DNA of 26,218 bases, from the NCBI GenBank assembly GCA_043760535.1, contig JAYUOV010000287.1:1-26218 (forward strand). The letters run 5' to 3'. The position numbers and the translations under genes were made by a program. Under the pieces are notes generated by a model that saw only the letters and a list, made by a program, of their open reading frames with translations, had not been told where the DNA came from and did not search any database. Positions 1-7,597 of this stretch are shown piece after piece. Every line of letters starts with the position of its first letter. Positions within the stretch are counted from its first letter, which is position 1. This DNA comes from JAZKFT01 sp043760535. GTDB lineage: Bacteria; Bacteroidota; Bacteroidia; Chitinophagales; Chitinophagaceae.

Positions 1-70
1 GCAATCAGTTGAACGGAGTCCCGTAATGCTACGGGATTTACAACGTTAGCCAATGTCGCTCCATCAGGGC
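1..70. repeat. Copy 1 of a 70-bp dispersed inverted repeat
   Basis: This stretch matches the reverse complement of 9434-9503 over 70 bases with no gap and two mismatches by eye. It contains a small palindrome at 20-35 (CCCGTA, loop ATGC, TACGGG). The similarity stops at base 70, where the flanks diverge. The copy starts at the window edge, so it may extend to the left. The rest of 71-209 holds no convincing gene; a short CCGAT/ATCGG hairpin lies near 103-116. The two copies look like a mobile or dispersed intergenic element, but no transposase is visible. Confidence 0.85.
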
Positions 71-209
71 ACGGCTTTCGCTGGGTTCCACCGAAATAAT
101 CCACCGATATTCATCGGGACAGGCGGGGCAGGCAAAAAAAGAAAAACTACGCAATCAAAACTGCGAAGAGTAAGGAGTTCTGAACATTTTTATCCCGGTA
201 TGGATACTC

Positions 210-239
210 AAAAAAAACCACCAACAATTTAACTTGTTG
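210..239 (-). terminator. Rho-independent terminator of the PorG-like gene
   Basis: Read on the minus strand, a hairpin of CAACAA / TTGTTG with a 6-nt loop (222-239) is followed by GTGG and eight T residues (210-217). It lies about 55 bases beyond the stop of the minus-strand gene ending at 293, where a terminator is expected. Confidence 0.6.
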
Positions 240-292
240 ATGATTTTGAAAAATTTTATAAAAGCCATTTCGCAACGAAAGGGGAATAATTA

Positions 293-1141
293 TTAGTACC
301 TCACCGGCGGACATCTGTACGACGTAAGGCTAAAACTTACACCCACCTGAGCAAAAATGTATTGATCCCGTTGGGTGCTGATGCCACGCTGCCGGTCTTT
401 TATACCTATTGGCGTGCCGGTAACTTCATAGCTTCTGTCCTGCAATAAAAATGCGGGTGAAGGATTACCGTTTGGCAAAGGATCAAAATTGGCTGCACCG
501 GCGTAGGTGGTGCTTACATCATCCAGATAATCGGTATTGGTAAAGCGGTGGCTGAGCTCAAAAAAAACATTGGTTTGCCCACTAATATTATATTTAAAAC
601 CAATGCCGAAGGGGATACACAAAGCCATAGAATTGTAAGGTTCTCTACCTGCAATTTTTGTTTGTCCCTCCGTATTAAGAGGCCGCAGGTAATATTTTTC
701 CCCACCCAAATAAGCATAGGGGTCGTAGTTAAAAAAGCCAATACCCATAGTAACGTAAGGTGTAAACTGGTAGCCGGGCTGGCCGGGGATAAACTTAAAA
801 AAATGAAAGTCGCCCTGCACCGCCATTTCAAAAATATTGGTATTAAAACTGAGGTTGCGGGTACGCTGTACATCGTTTTTGCTATAAGTGTCGCTATAGC
901 CAAGGCTGGCAAAACTACCGCTCACCTTTAGCCCTATATAATTGCCAAACTGCTTGCGAAAAAAAATACCAACTACTGGTTTTGGGCGGTTAAAAGCTGC
1001 ACGTGTGTTAAGGTCGCCAAAATAATGGGCTGCACCGGCAGATATGCCTACTTCGCCATTTACCACCGTACTTTCTATTTGTGCATGGGTGGTAATGGTT
1101 ACAATAAGCAGCATACTTGCTATGATGGTAAACTTCTTCAT
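293..1141 (-). CDS. PorG-like outer-membrane beta-barrel protein (DUF6089 family)
   Basis: The product is an exported protein of 282 residues, probably an outer-membrane beta-barrel related to PorG, an accessory protein of the type IX secretion system. The ATG at 1141 gives an MKK start, a hydrophobic stretch and an A|Q signal-peptidase site near residue 20. An in-frame start at 1186 only adds 15 residues ahead of this signal and was rejected. Family-like traits are the early GxxxYFGDLN segment, the RNLSF segment, the FTPYVTMGIGFF segment, the PLNTEGQ segment, the TDYLDDVSTTY segment and a CPP near the C-terminus. Aromatic alternation fits beta strands. It stands alone, divergent from the GH3 gene at 1300, with a terminator at 210-239. 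The window also holds a T9SS cargo protein, consistent with a working T9SS. The family call is from recognition of motifs, not from a search. Confidence 0.8.
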   Translation of the reverse strand: MKKFTIIASMLLIVTITTHAQIESTVVNGEVGISAGAAHYFGDLNTRAAFNRPKPVVGIFFRKQFGNYIGLKVSGSFASLGYSDTYSKNDVQRTRNLSFNTNIFEMAVQGDFHFFKFIPGQPGYQFTPYVTMGIGFFNYDPYAYLGGEKYYLRPLNTEGQTKIAGREPYNSMALCIPFGIGFKYNISGQTNVFFELSHRFTNTDYLDDVSTTYAGAANFDPLPNGNPSPAFLLQDRSYEVTGTPIGIKDRQRGISTQRDQYIFAQVGVSFSLTSYRCPPVRY

Positions 1142-1299
1142 GGTTGCAAAATAACGATTGTTTGCTTTAACGTGGAAAGTCTGCAATAATTATGCTAGCA
1201 AAATTTTTAAATTTTAAAGCTGTTTGCAATTCTTAACTGGCAACTGGTTACCAAACACTGGCTTTTTGCCTTTAAATTTACTTCTCCTAAATTGTTTCT

Positions 1300-4200
1300 A
1301 TGATTTTATTAAAACGATTGTTTTTTATTGCTGCTGTAGCAGCAGCCCAGTTTACCAATGCACAGTCGCCGGCTGCCCAACACTGGGCTGATAGTGTTTT
1401 TAATTCGCTAACGCCCGACCAGCGCATAGCCCAATTGATGGTGGTGCGAACTTCCACTGTAGGCAAAGATGGCGGAGGATTGTTTTTTGATGCCCAAACA
1501 GATTCGCTGGTAAGGCTGTACAATATTGGTGCGGTATGCCTGTTTCAGGGCACGGCGGCACAGCAGGCGGCATTGCTTAACCGCATACAGGGCATGGCAC
1601 AAACCCCCATTATGGTAACGGTAGATGGTGAGTGGGGGCTGGGTATGCGGTTTAAAGATGTTCAAAATTTTCCCTACCAGCTTACAATAGGTGCAGTTAA
1701 AGATGCCGAAGTTGCGTACAAAGTAGGCAAAGCCATTGCGGAGCAATGCAAGCGAATTGGCATACATGTAAACTATGCGCCGGTGGTGGATATTAATAAC
1801 AACCCCAATAACCCGGTAATAGGTGTACGCAGTTTTGGAGAAGATAAATACAAGGTGGGCTTATTTGGCAGCCGCATTATGCTGGGCATGCAGGATAATG
1901 GTGTAATGGCCTGTGCCAAACATTTTCCTGGCCACGGCGATGTGGACGTAGATAGCCACTACGACCTGCCCATTATTAATAAATCTATGGCTGAGTTAGA
2001 AAATCTGGAATTGTACCCCTTTAAAGAAATTTTTAGCAAAGGCATAGGAAGCGTAATGGTGGCACATCTTTCCATACCTGCTATTGACAGTACGCCCAAT
2101 AAGCCCACTTCTATTTCGTACAATAATATTACCAACCTAATGCGGGACGGGCTGGGCTACAAAGGCCTCACTTTTACCGATGCATTAGAAATGCAGGGTG
2201 TAAAAAAATACTACCCCGATGGAGAAGCAAGTGTGCAAAGCGTAATTGCCGGTAACGATATGCTGTGCCTGCCGGGCAGTGTGCCAATAAGTATTGCTAA
2301 AATAAAAGCCGCCATTACCGATGGCCGCCTAACCTGGGATAATGTAAACGAAAAATGCAAGCGGGTGCTGCTAGCCAAGTACGATTATGTAGTGGGTAAA
2401 ACAGTAACGATTAACTCCACTAATTTATCCAACGATTTAAATAAAGACATTATTCCGCTTCGCAAATTGGTGGCCGAAAATGCGTTGACGGTTTTGAGTT
2501 TGGAAGATGGCTTTTTTCCTCTGCCAATAACTGGAAAAATACATTTGCCACAAATATTTACACAGAAAAGAAAAAAGAAAAAAGAAAAAATAGTACGTGA
2601 ACCTACCAATCCATTAGTAACCTCAAAAGATGCTGAAGTGGCCTATCTACAATTTGGGAAAAAAGACCTTTCTACTTTTGGAAAACAGATTAATTCTGCT
2701 ACGGGTACTAAATCGTTTATTTTAGATAGTGCAGAAATGGTGATGCCATATATTAAAGATTTTAAAAGAGTAGTTATAAGCCTTTTTGGTATTTCGCGTA
2801 ACCCTAAAAATAATTTTGGAATACCAGAGAGGGTAGTAGAAATGATAAAACATGTGGAAAAGCAAAACCCCAATACCTTGCTAATGCTATTCGGTAACTG
2901 CTACGCCGCTAAAAACTTTTGCGATAGTAAAAACCTGGTGGTTACGTACGAAGATGATTCCACATTTCAGGCTGCGGCGGCAGATTGGGTAATGGGTAAA
3001 TACAATGCCAAAGGAACCCTGCCAGTAACGGTTTGCGACAACTATAAATACGGCAGCGGCATTGTTAGCCGAAGCGAAATACAAAGGGCTAACCCCGTTA
3101 CAGTTGGGCTAAAAGGTGCAGGCTATATGGCCTGGCAAATAGATTCTTTAGCCAATGATGCTATTAAACAAGGTGCCACGCCCGGCTGTGTAGTTACTAT
3201 TTTAAAAGATGGTAAAATGGCTTTTCAAAAAGCGTATGGCTACCAGAATTACGACAGCATTATACCCATTACTACCAATACCATTTACGATTTGGCTTCG
3301 GTTACCAAAATATCTGCCACCAATATTTCTGTAATGAAATTGTGGGAGGAAGGCAGGCTGGATTTGAAAAAAAAAATCGCTGATTATTTGCCTTGGCTTA
3401 AAGGCAGCAATAAAGAAAACCTAACGGTAGAAAACTTGCTGTTACACCAGGCGGGCATGGTAAGCTTTATACCATTTTTTAGAGAAGTAACGGGTAAAAA
3501 TGGGGTGCCAAATGAGGCCTGGTTTGCCAGCTACAAAACCAGTGCTTACGATGTGCCCGTAGCCGATGCCCTATACATGAAACAAGCCTGGATAGACACC
3601 ATGTACAGCCGCATAAAAACCAGTGCTGTAGTTACCAACGACCTAAAGTATGTATATAGCGATAACGACTTTATATTAATGGGTGATATAATAGCTGCCA
3701 TTACCAAAATGCCCTTAGATGTGTATGTAAAAAAAACATTTTACGAACCACTCGGCATGGTTACCACTGGCTTTAAACCCTTTGAACATTTTGCCAATAG
3801 CCAAGTGGCACCAAGTGAAAAGGAACAACAATTTCGCCGCCAGTTATTACACGGCTATACCCACGACCCCGGGGCTGCCATGTTTGGCAATGTGGCTGGC
3901 CATGCAGGGCTTTTTAGCAGTGGATACGATCTGGCAATTCTTTACCAAATGCTGCTAAATGGCGGAACGTTTGGTGGTAAGCAATACCTGAAAAAAGAAA
4001 CGGTGGATTGGTTTACCAGTTACCATGCACCCATTAGCCGCCGGGGTATGGGCTTTGATAAACCGGAGAAAAACAATGACATATTGCCCGCATCCAAAGC
4101 ATACCCCTGCGCCAGTGCAAGCCCGCAAACCTACGGCCACACTGGCTATACCGGCACCTGTGTTTGGGTAGATCCCAAGTATAACATGGTGTATATTTTT

Positions 4201-4302
4201 CTTAGCAACCGGGTTACGCCAGAGGGCGGTACCAATCTAAAGCTAAGCAGCATGAATGTGCGGAGCAATATTCAACAGGCTATTTATGATGCGATGCAGT
4301 AA
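1300..4302 (+). CDS. GH3 beta-N-acetylglucosaminidase-like glycosidase fused to a beta-lactamase-family serine hydrolase
   Basis: This 1000-residue exported enzyme has two catalytic modules. Residues 1-21 are a signal peptide ending NAQ. Residues about 30-370 are a GH3 N-terminal barrel of NagZ type: the loop KHFPGHGD with DSH ending at residue 220 (Asp-His acid/base dyad of the family), and the FTDALEM segment with the probable nucleophile Asp294. Residues about 380-600 resemble the GH3 C-terminal alpha/beta domain and include a lysine-rich run at 422-431. Residues about 620-1000 are a serine hydrolase of the beta-lactamase/AmpH/D-aminopeptidase superfamily with S667-V-T-K670, Y786-S-D (the usual YxN position carries Asp) and H947-T-G. 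Known families suggest muropeptide trimming in the periplasm: removal of N-acetylglucosamine plus peptide or amide hydrolysis. The substrate is inferred. The gene is monocistronic and ends at a strong terminator. Confidence 0.9.
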   Translation: MILLKRLFFIAAVAAAQFTNAQSPAAQHWADSVFNSLTPDQRIAQLMVVRTSTVGKDGGGLFFDAQTDSLVRLYNIGAVCLFQGTAAQQAALLNRIQGMAQTPIMVTVDGEWGLGMRFKDVQNFPYQLTIGAVKDAEVAYKVGKAIAEQCKRIGIHVNYAPVVDINNNPNNPVIGVRSFGEDKYKVGLFGSRIMLGMQDNGVMACAKHFPGHGDVDVDSHYDLPIINKSMAELENLELYPFKEIFSKGIGSVMVAHLSIPAIDSTPNKPTSISYNNITNLMRDGLGYKGLTFTDALEMQGVKKYYPDGEASVQSVIAGNDMLCLPGSVPISIAKIKAAITDGRLTWDNVNEKCKRVLLAKYDYVVGKTVTINSTNLSNDLNKDIIPLRKLVAENALTVLSLEDGFFPLPITGKIHLPQIFTQKRKKKKEKIVREPTNPLVTSKDAEVAYLQFGKKDLSTFGKQINSATGTKSFILDSAEMVMPYIKDFKRVVISLFGISRNPKNNFGIPERVVEMIKHVEKQNPNTLLMLFGNCYAAKNFCDSKNLVVTYEDDSTFQAAAADWVMGKYNAKGTLPVTVCDNYKYGSGIVSRSEIQRANPVTVGLKGAGYMAWQIDSLANDAIKQGATPGCVVTILKDGKMAFQKAYGYQNYDSIIPITTNTIYDLASVTKISATNISVMKLWEEGRLDLKKKIADYLPWLKGSNKENLTVENLLLHQAGMVSFIPFFREVTGKNGVPNEAWFASYKTSAYDVPVADALYMKQAWIDTMYSRIKTSAVVTNDLKYVYSDNDFILMGDIIAAITKMPLDVYVKKTFYEPLGMVTTGFKPFEHFANSQVAPSEKEQQFRRQLLHGYTHDPGAAMFGNVAGHAGLFSSGYDLAILYQMLLNGGTFGGKQYLKKETVDWFTSYHAPISRRGMGFDKPEKNNDILPASKAYPCASASPQTYGHTGYTGTCVWVDPKYNMVYIFLSNRVTPEGGTNLKLSSMNVRSNIQQAIYDAMQ

Positions 4303-4366
4303 GCCCTGTTTGTTCAATAACCAAAGTTCAATTTTCCAGAACCAATTGGTTTTATGGGCTATACAT

Positions 4367-4403
4367 AAAAACAGGCTGTCTTAGATTAAGACAGCCTGTT
4401 TTT
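4367..4403. terminator. 17-bp bidirectional terminator
   Basis: A perfect 17-bp inverted repeat (AAAAACAGGCTGTCTTA with its complement, loop GAT) lies between the convergent GH3 and GLPGLI genes. It gives a T run after the stem on both strands, so it can end both transcripts. 4303-4366 holds nothing else obvious. Confidence 0.9.
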
Positions 4404-4430
4404 TGTGAAGCAGTATAGATACTATTACAA

Positions 4431-5276
4431 TTATTGGCGAATAATAATTTGTTGTCCGCCACCACCACCCCGCCTCATACCGCCAAACTGCTGCTCGGCC
4501 ATGGTACGGTATTCTTCTCGGGTAATGCTTTTGGCACCAGAGGGTGCATTTACAGTACCGGCTTTTGTATCAAAACTTAATGGGGTAAAAACCATTGCAC
4601 CTTCATCTATATTTAAATACATAATCAGGCCGGGTAAGCCGCCAAAATCATCGGGGCCGCTTGGGCTGGTAATATCATCGGCATACCAGGCAACAGCTTG
4701 TTGGTCGGGCATTACACGTGGTGCACGGCTGGCACTATCGCCGCCGCCTCTATTGCCACCGCCGCCGCCAAACCTTTGCATAGCCATACCCATAATACCA
4801 CCTTTAATAGTAGTTGTGGCTTTGTGGCAAAGACGCCCCATGATGGTCATGGTATCTGGGCTCAGTTTCCAACTGTAACGCTTTAGGCTATCGGACAGTA
4901 AATATTTTTTTGGGCCTAGCTCTCTAATCTCTGTTTTGGTATCTTTTTCGTAATCTTTAAAAGATTCGGTATTGCCACCGCCCATACCGCCAAACCTAAA
5001 CGTACGACCACCACCCCCACCACCTACAGATTCGCCGGATGGCATATCCTCATCATCGGATTTATATGCTTTGTACAGCGATTGCTGGTCTTTAAAAGCC
5101 AGCTCCATTTTACTGGTTTGAAATTCGGGAATCATGGCTTTCATCTGCTCGGCTTCGGGGGGCAGGTTTTTATGCATGTTTATTTTGCGTTCGTACACTA
5201 CTTTACCCTCTGTAACCTGTGCCGAAGCGGCCATTGTAATCAGCAGGGCTGCGGCTACCATCATTGTTGTTTTCAT
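4431..5276 (-). CDS. GLPGLI family exported protein
   Basis: This 281-residue exported protein belongs to the Bacteroidota-specific GLPGLI family (TIGR01200), whose function is unknown. The signature GLPGLI is literally present in the last third, in the context DFGGLPGLIMYLNID. A signal peptide (MKTTMM..., cleavage near A|Q at about residue 20) is clear, and the mature part starts with the family-like VTEGKVVYERK. Three glycine-rich stretches are inserted (near residues 82-103, 167-179 and 269-276), and the second half keeps the AWYADDI motif often seen in the family. It converges on the GH3 gene and shares its terminator. Members often sit near TonB-dependent receptors or other envelope genes; no such partner is adjacent here. 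Confidence 0.9.
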   Translation of the reverse strand: MKTTMMVAAALLITMAASAQVTEGKVVYERKINMHKNLPPEAEQMKAMIPEFQTSKMELAFKDQQSLYKAYKSDDEDMPSGESVGGGGGGRTFRFGGMGGGNTESFKDYEKDTKTEIRELGPKKYLLSDSLKRYSWKLSPDTMTIMGRLCHKATTTIKGGIMGMAMQRFGGGGGNRGGGDSASRAPRVMPDQQAVAWYADDITSPSGPDDFGGLPGLIMYLNIDEGAMVFTPLSFDTKAGTVNAPSGAKSITREEYRTMAEQQFGGMRRGGGGGQQIIIRQ

Positions 5277-5434
5277 AAGTTGATTATAGTTTATAAAAAA
5301 TATTTTTTAAAAGATGTCAAAGCTATGACTTGGGCTGTATCAAAAACGTTAACCCGGTTTACAAATTGGTTAAATAAAGTTAATGATGTTAAATGCCGGG
5401 TTTTGAAGCTTTTACATTTGGGGTGCCCGGATAC

Positions 5435-5476
5435 AAGGTTTAGGGTTTAAGGTTTAGGGTTTAAGGTTTAAGGTTT
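5435..5476. repeat. Heptanucleotide array, AAGGTTT/AGGGTTT units
   Basis: Six head-to-tail 7-mers, either AAGGTTT or AGGGTTT, run without a break of register. The units are complementary to the CCTTAAA/CCCTAAA units of the neighbouring array at 5508-5614, so the two arrays can pair as one long imperfect hairpin around a ~31-nt spacer. The region 5277-5434 upstream holds no gene that I can support. Confidence 0.9.
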
Positions 5477-5507
5477 AAGACGCCAGTATAAAACCAGTTT
5501 ATATAGA

Positions 5508-5614
5508 CCTTGATTCTTGAACCATGGGGCTTGATTCTTGAACCTTGATTCTTGAACCTTAAACCTTAGACCTTGATTCTTGAACCTTGAACCCTAAACC
5601 TTAAACCTTGAACC
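5508..5614. repeat. Heptanucleotide array, CCTTGAT/TCTTGAA/CCTTAAA units
   Basis: About fifteen consecutive 7-mers keep one register from 5508 to 5612. Most are CCTTGAT, TCTTGAA, CCTTGAA or CCTTAAA. A composite 14-mer (CCTTGAT plus TCTTGAA) occurs four times. The one clearly degenerate unit is at 5522-5528. The array is opposite in sense to the array at 5435-5476. No coding potential is apparent. Confidence 0.9.
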
Positions 5615-5659
5615 TTTCTATTGAGTTAAGCCAAATAGAATTACAAAAGCCCAATGGCT

Positions 5660-5797
5660 GCGGGATAGGAACGGAAAGCCCACAGGCCGCAAGTAAGGGC
5701 TGGCATGGCGAAGCTAACCTGAAAATATGCGGCCGAGGACTTGGAGTGGATAGCCCGAACTGCTGATGCATTTTGGATTACAGCTGGTAGCCCCACG
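5660..5797. repeat. Intergenic element with three degenerate GGAT...AGCCC units
   Basis: Three similar ~20-nt segments follow each other: 5663-5683 (GGATAGGAACGGAAAGCCC), 5737-5757 (GGACTTGGAGTGGATAGCCC) and 5775-5796 (GGATTACAGC...TAGCCCCAC). This stretch is visibly more GC-rich than the surrounding intergenic DNA and has no open frame. From memory, intergenic elements with GGATTGAAGCGGAAAGCCC-like cores recur in Bacteroidota genomes; I cannot verify that here. It could be a dispersed element or a structured RNA. It ends about 40 bases before the histidine kinase start. Confidence 0.5.
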
Positions 5798-5834
5798 TTT
5801 ATGATACTTTACCCACTTTTAAAAATATTATTGT

Positions 5835-7256
5835 TTGAAAAATTCGCTTCGCATACCGCTTATTTCTATGGTGGCGGCTATATTGTTGATTATTTCTTTT
5901 CAAAGCTGGTGGCTGTATAAAACCTATAAAGAACAGCAACGAGATATGTTGCGTAGCAGCCACATGTATTTTAGAGAAAGTATTTGGCAGCTGCAAGGGG
6001 CAAGGTTAAAGCTGGATTCTACAGAGCAGTTTCGGCCGCGGGGCAGGGGCGAATCTGTGGCTATGATGATGAATATAGTGCGTAAGCGACTGAACGAAAA
6101 AAAGCAGCCAGACACCATTGAAAAAGTTCGCATACATACTGGCTCCGAAGGCAGGGTAATGGTTTTTGTAAAACAGAAAAGCGACAGCCTTACCAGCAAA
6201 AAAGAAATGGCTGCCGAAAGAATGATAGATATTATGATGGGTGCCGACTCGCTGCTGGAACCGCTTACCATTACAGAAATAAAAAACAAATACGACAAGC
6301 AGTTACAAAAGCGAGGTATGGGAATTACTTATTCTATTACCCAAGATTCGGTAGATACTAAAGAAGACGGACTGCCGGATGTAGATCGGAATAAAGTGGT
6401 GGTAGGGTTTAGTAAACCCGTTACTTACAAAATGGAAATAGAAAACGAAAATGCGTACCTATTTAAAAAGCTGGCACCACAGTTAGGGTTTTCGTTGTTT
6501 TTAATAAGCCTTACCATTGTTTCGTTTATGCTGCTGTATAAAAACTTATTAAAGCAGCGGCGACTTACAGAGCTTAAAAACGACTTTATAAATAACATTA
6601 CCCACGAACTGAAAACACCCATAGCCACGGTAAGTGTGGCCATAGAAGCGCTTAAAAATTTTAACGCTATGGATAACCCGGAGCGTACCCGGGAATACCT
6701 GGATATTAGCGGCAACGAACTTAACAGGCTTTCCATGCTAGTGGATAAGGTTTTAAAAATGTCTATGTTCGAAAAGAACCAACTGGAGTTAAAAAACGAA
6801 CCCATCAACATTAGCACACTGGTAAATGAAGTGGTTCGCAGTATGCAGTTGCAGTTTGAGAAGGAACATGCCGATGTGGCCATACAATTACACGGCACCC
6901 AATTTACCATCAACGGAGATAAACTGCATATTACCAGTGTGCTCTATAACCTGCTGGATAATGCCTTAAAATATAGTAAAGAAAACCCGGCCATTTCCAT
7001 AACCATTACCGATAAAGGCGAAGCGGTGCAACTGGCTGTAGCCGATAATGGCATTGGCATTGGCCCTGCTTATAAGCAAAAAATATTCGAAAAGTTTTTT
7101 AGGGTACCGCATGGCGATACGCACAATATTAAAGGCTATGGCCTGGGCCTTAGTTATGTGGCACAGGTGGTACAAGAACACGGCGGCACAATAAATGTAA
7201 GCAGCGAAGAAGGGAAGGGCAGTACGTTTGTGGTAACCTTTCCGGTTGGCAGTTAG
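5835..7256 (+). CDS. Membrane sensor histidine kinase (HisKA/HATPase)
   Basis: This 473-residue inner-membrane histidine kinase is the sensor of a two-component pair with the regulator at 7598. Residues about 7-28 are a first membrane segment, about 30-213 a periplasmic sensor region of no family I recognise, and about 214-236 a second membrane segment. A short linker without an evident HAMP domain leads to the HisKA helix with His257 in THELKTP. The ATPase domain shows the N box with Asn376 (LLDNALKYS), the G1 box D404-N-G-I-G-I and the G2 box GYGLGLSYV. The start is TTG: an in-frame stop lies at 5820-5822, and the first ATG (residue 12) falls inside the first membrane helix. The stop codon TAG at 7254-7256 lies inside the repeat array that begins at about 7246, so the last residues (VGS) are read from repeat DNA. 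The signal sensed is unknown. Confidence 0.92.
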   Translation: MKNSLRIPLISMVAAILLIISFQSWWLYKTYKEQQRDMLRSSHMYFRESIWQLQGARLKLDSTEQFRPRGRGESVAMMMNIVRKRLNEKKQPDTIEKVRIHTGSEGRVMVFVKQKSDSLTSKKEMAAERMIDIMMGADSLLEPLTITEIKNKYDKQLQKRGMGITYSITQDSVDTKEDGLPDVDRNKVVVGFSKPVTYKMEIENENAYLFKKLAPQLGFSLFLISLTIVSFMLLYKNLLKQRRLTELKNDFINNITHELKTPIATVSVAIEALKNFNAMDNPERTREYLDISGNELNRLSMLVDKVLKMSMFEKNQLELKNEPINISTLVNEVVRSMQLQFEKEHADVAIQLHGTQFTINGDKLHITSVLYNLLDNALKYSKENPAISITITDKGEAVQLAVADNGIGIGPAYKQKIFEKFFRVPHGDTHNIKGYGLGLSYVAQVVQEHGGTINVSSEEGKGSTFVVTFPVGS

Positions 7257-7418
7257 TCAGTTTGCAGTTAGGCAGTTTGCAGTTGGCAATCACGGTCATT
7301 TGTCCTAACTTTTTTATCAACTTGTAACGGGCTTACATTTATAATCTCTGTATAATTTTATATAAGCAAAGCGACGACAAGCTTTGCCAACTGCCAACTG
7401 CCTAACTGCTAACTGTCC
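7246..7418. repeat. Repeat unit A of a tandem ~170-bp element with GGCAGTT-type inverted ends
   Basis: This unit begins with 7-8-nt repeats of the GGCAGTT type and ends with the complementary AACTGCC type, so its ends are inverted repeats. The core (about 7290-7380) matches the core of unit B closely, sharing segments such as CTAACTTTTTT and the GGCTTA stretch. The unit overlaps the last codons and stop of the histidine kinase. Confidence 0.85.
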
Positions 7419-7425
7419 AAATTAG

Positions 7426-7592
7426 TTGGCAGTTAGGCAGTTGGCAATCACTTGTATTTGTTCTAACTTTTTTTGGCAACTGGTAACTGGCTTATATTCA
7501 TAACGTTAAACTGATTTAATACGATCAGAGAGCCTTCTGCAGCTTTGCCAACTGCAACTGAAAAACTGTCAACTGCTTAACTGCTAACTGCA
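7426..7592. repeat. Repeat unit B, ending 6 nt before the response regulator start
   Basis: This is the second tandem copy of the element at 7246-7418, with the same end arrays and a similar core. The outer AACTGC repeats reach 7592 and the regulator ATG is at 7598. The leader of the regulator gene, and any promoter between the two genes, must therefore lie in repeat DNA. Together the copies fill the 341-base gap between kinase and regulator; no gene lies in it. Confidence 0.85.
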
Positions 7593-7597
7593 AAAAA

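Noticed and set aside
548..931. 127-codon plus-strand frame over the PorG-like gene
   Set aside because: It is antisense to a gene with clear family motifs and has no motif of its own.
4405..4878. 157-codon plus-strand frame rich in proline
   Set aside because: It is the complement of the glycine-rich GLPGLI gene, so the proline runs are a by-product of glycine codons.
5435..5476. Telomere-like repeat suggesting a chromosome or plasmid end
   Set aside because: The units resemble plant-type telomere repeats by chance, the array is internal and short, and ordinary genes continue on both sides.
5508..5614. Possible CRISPR array
   Set aside because: Units are 7-14 nt and contiguous, without spacers of constant length, and no cas gene is nearby.
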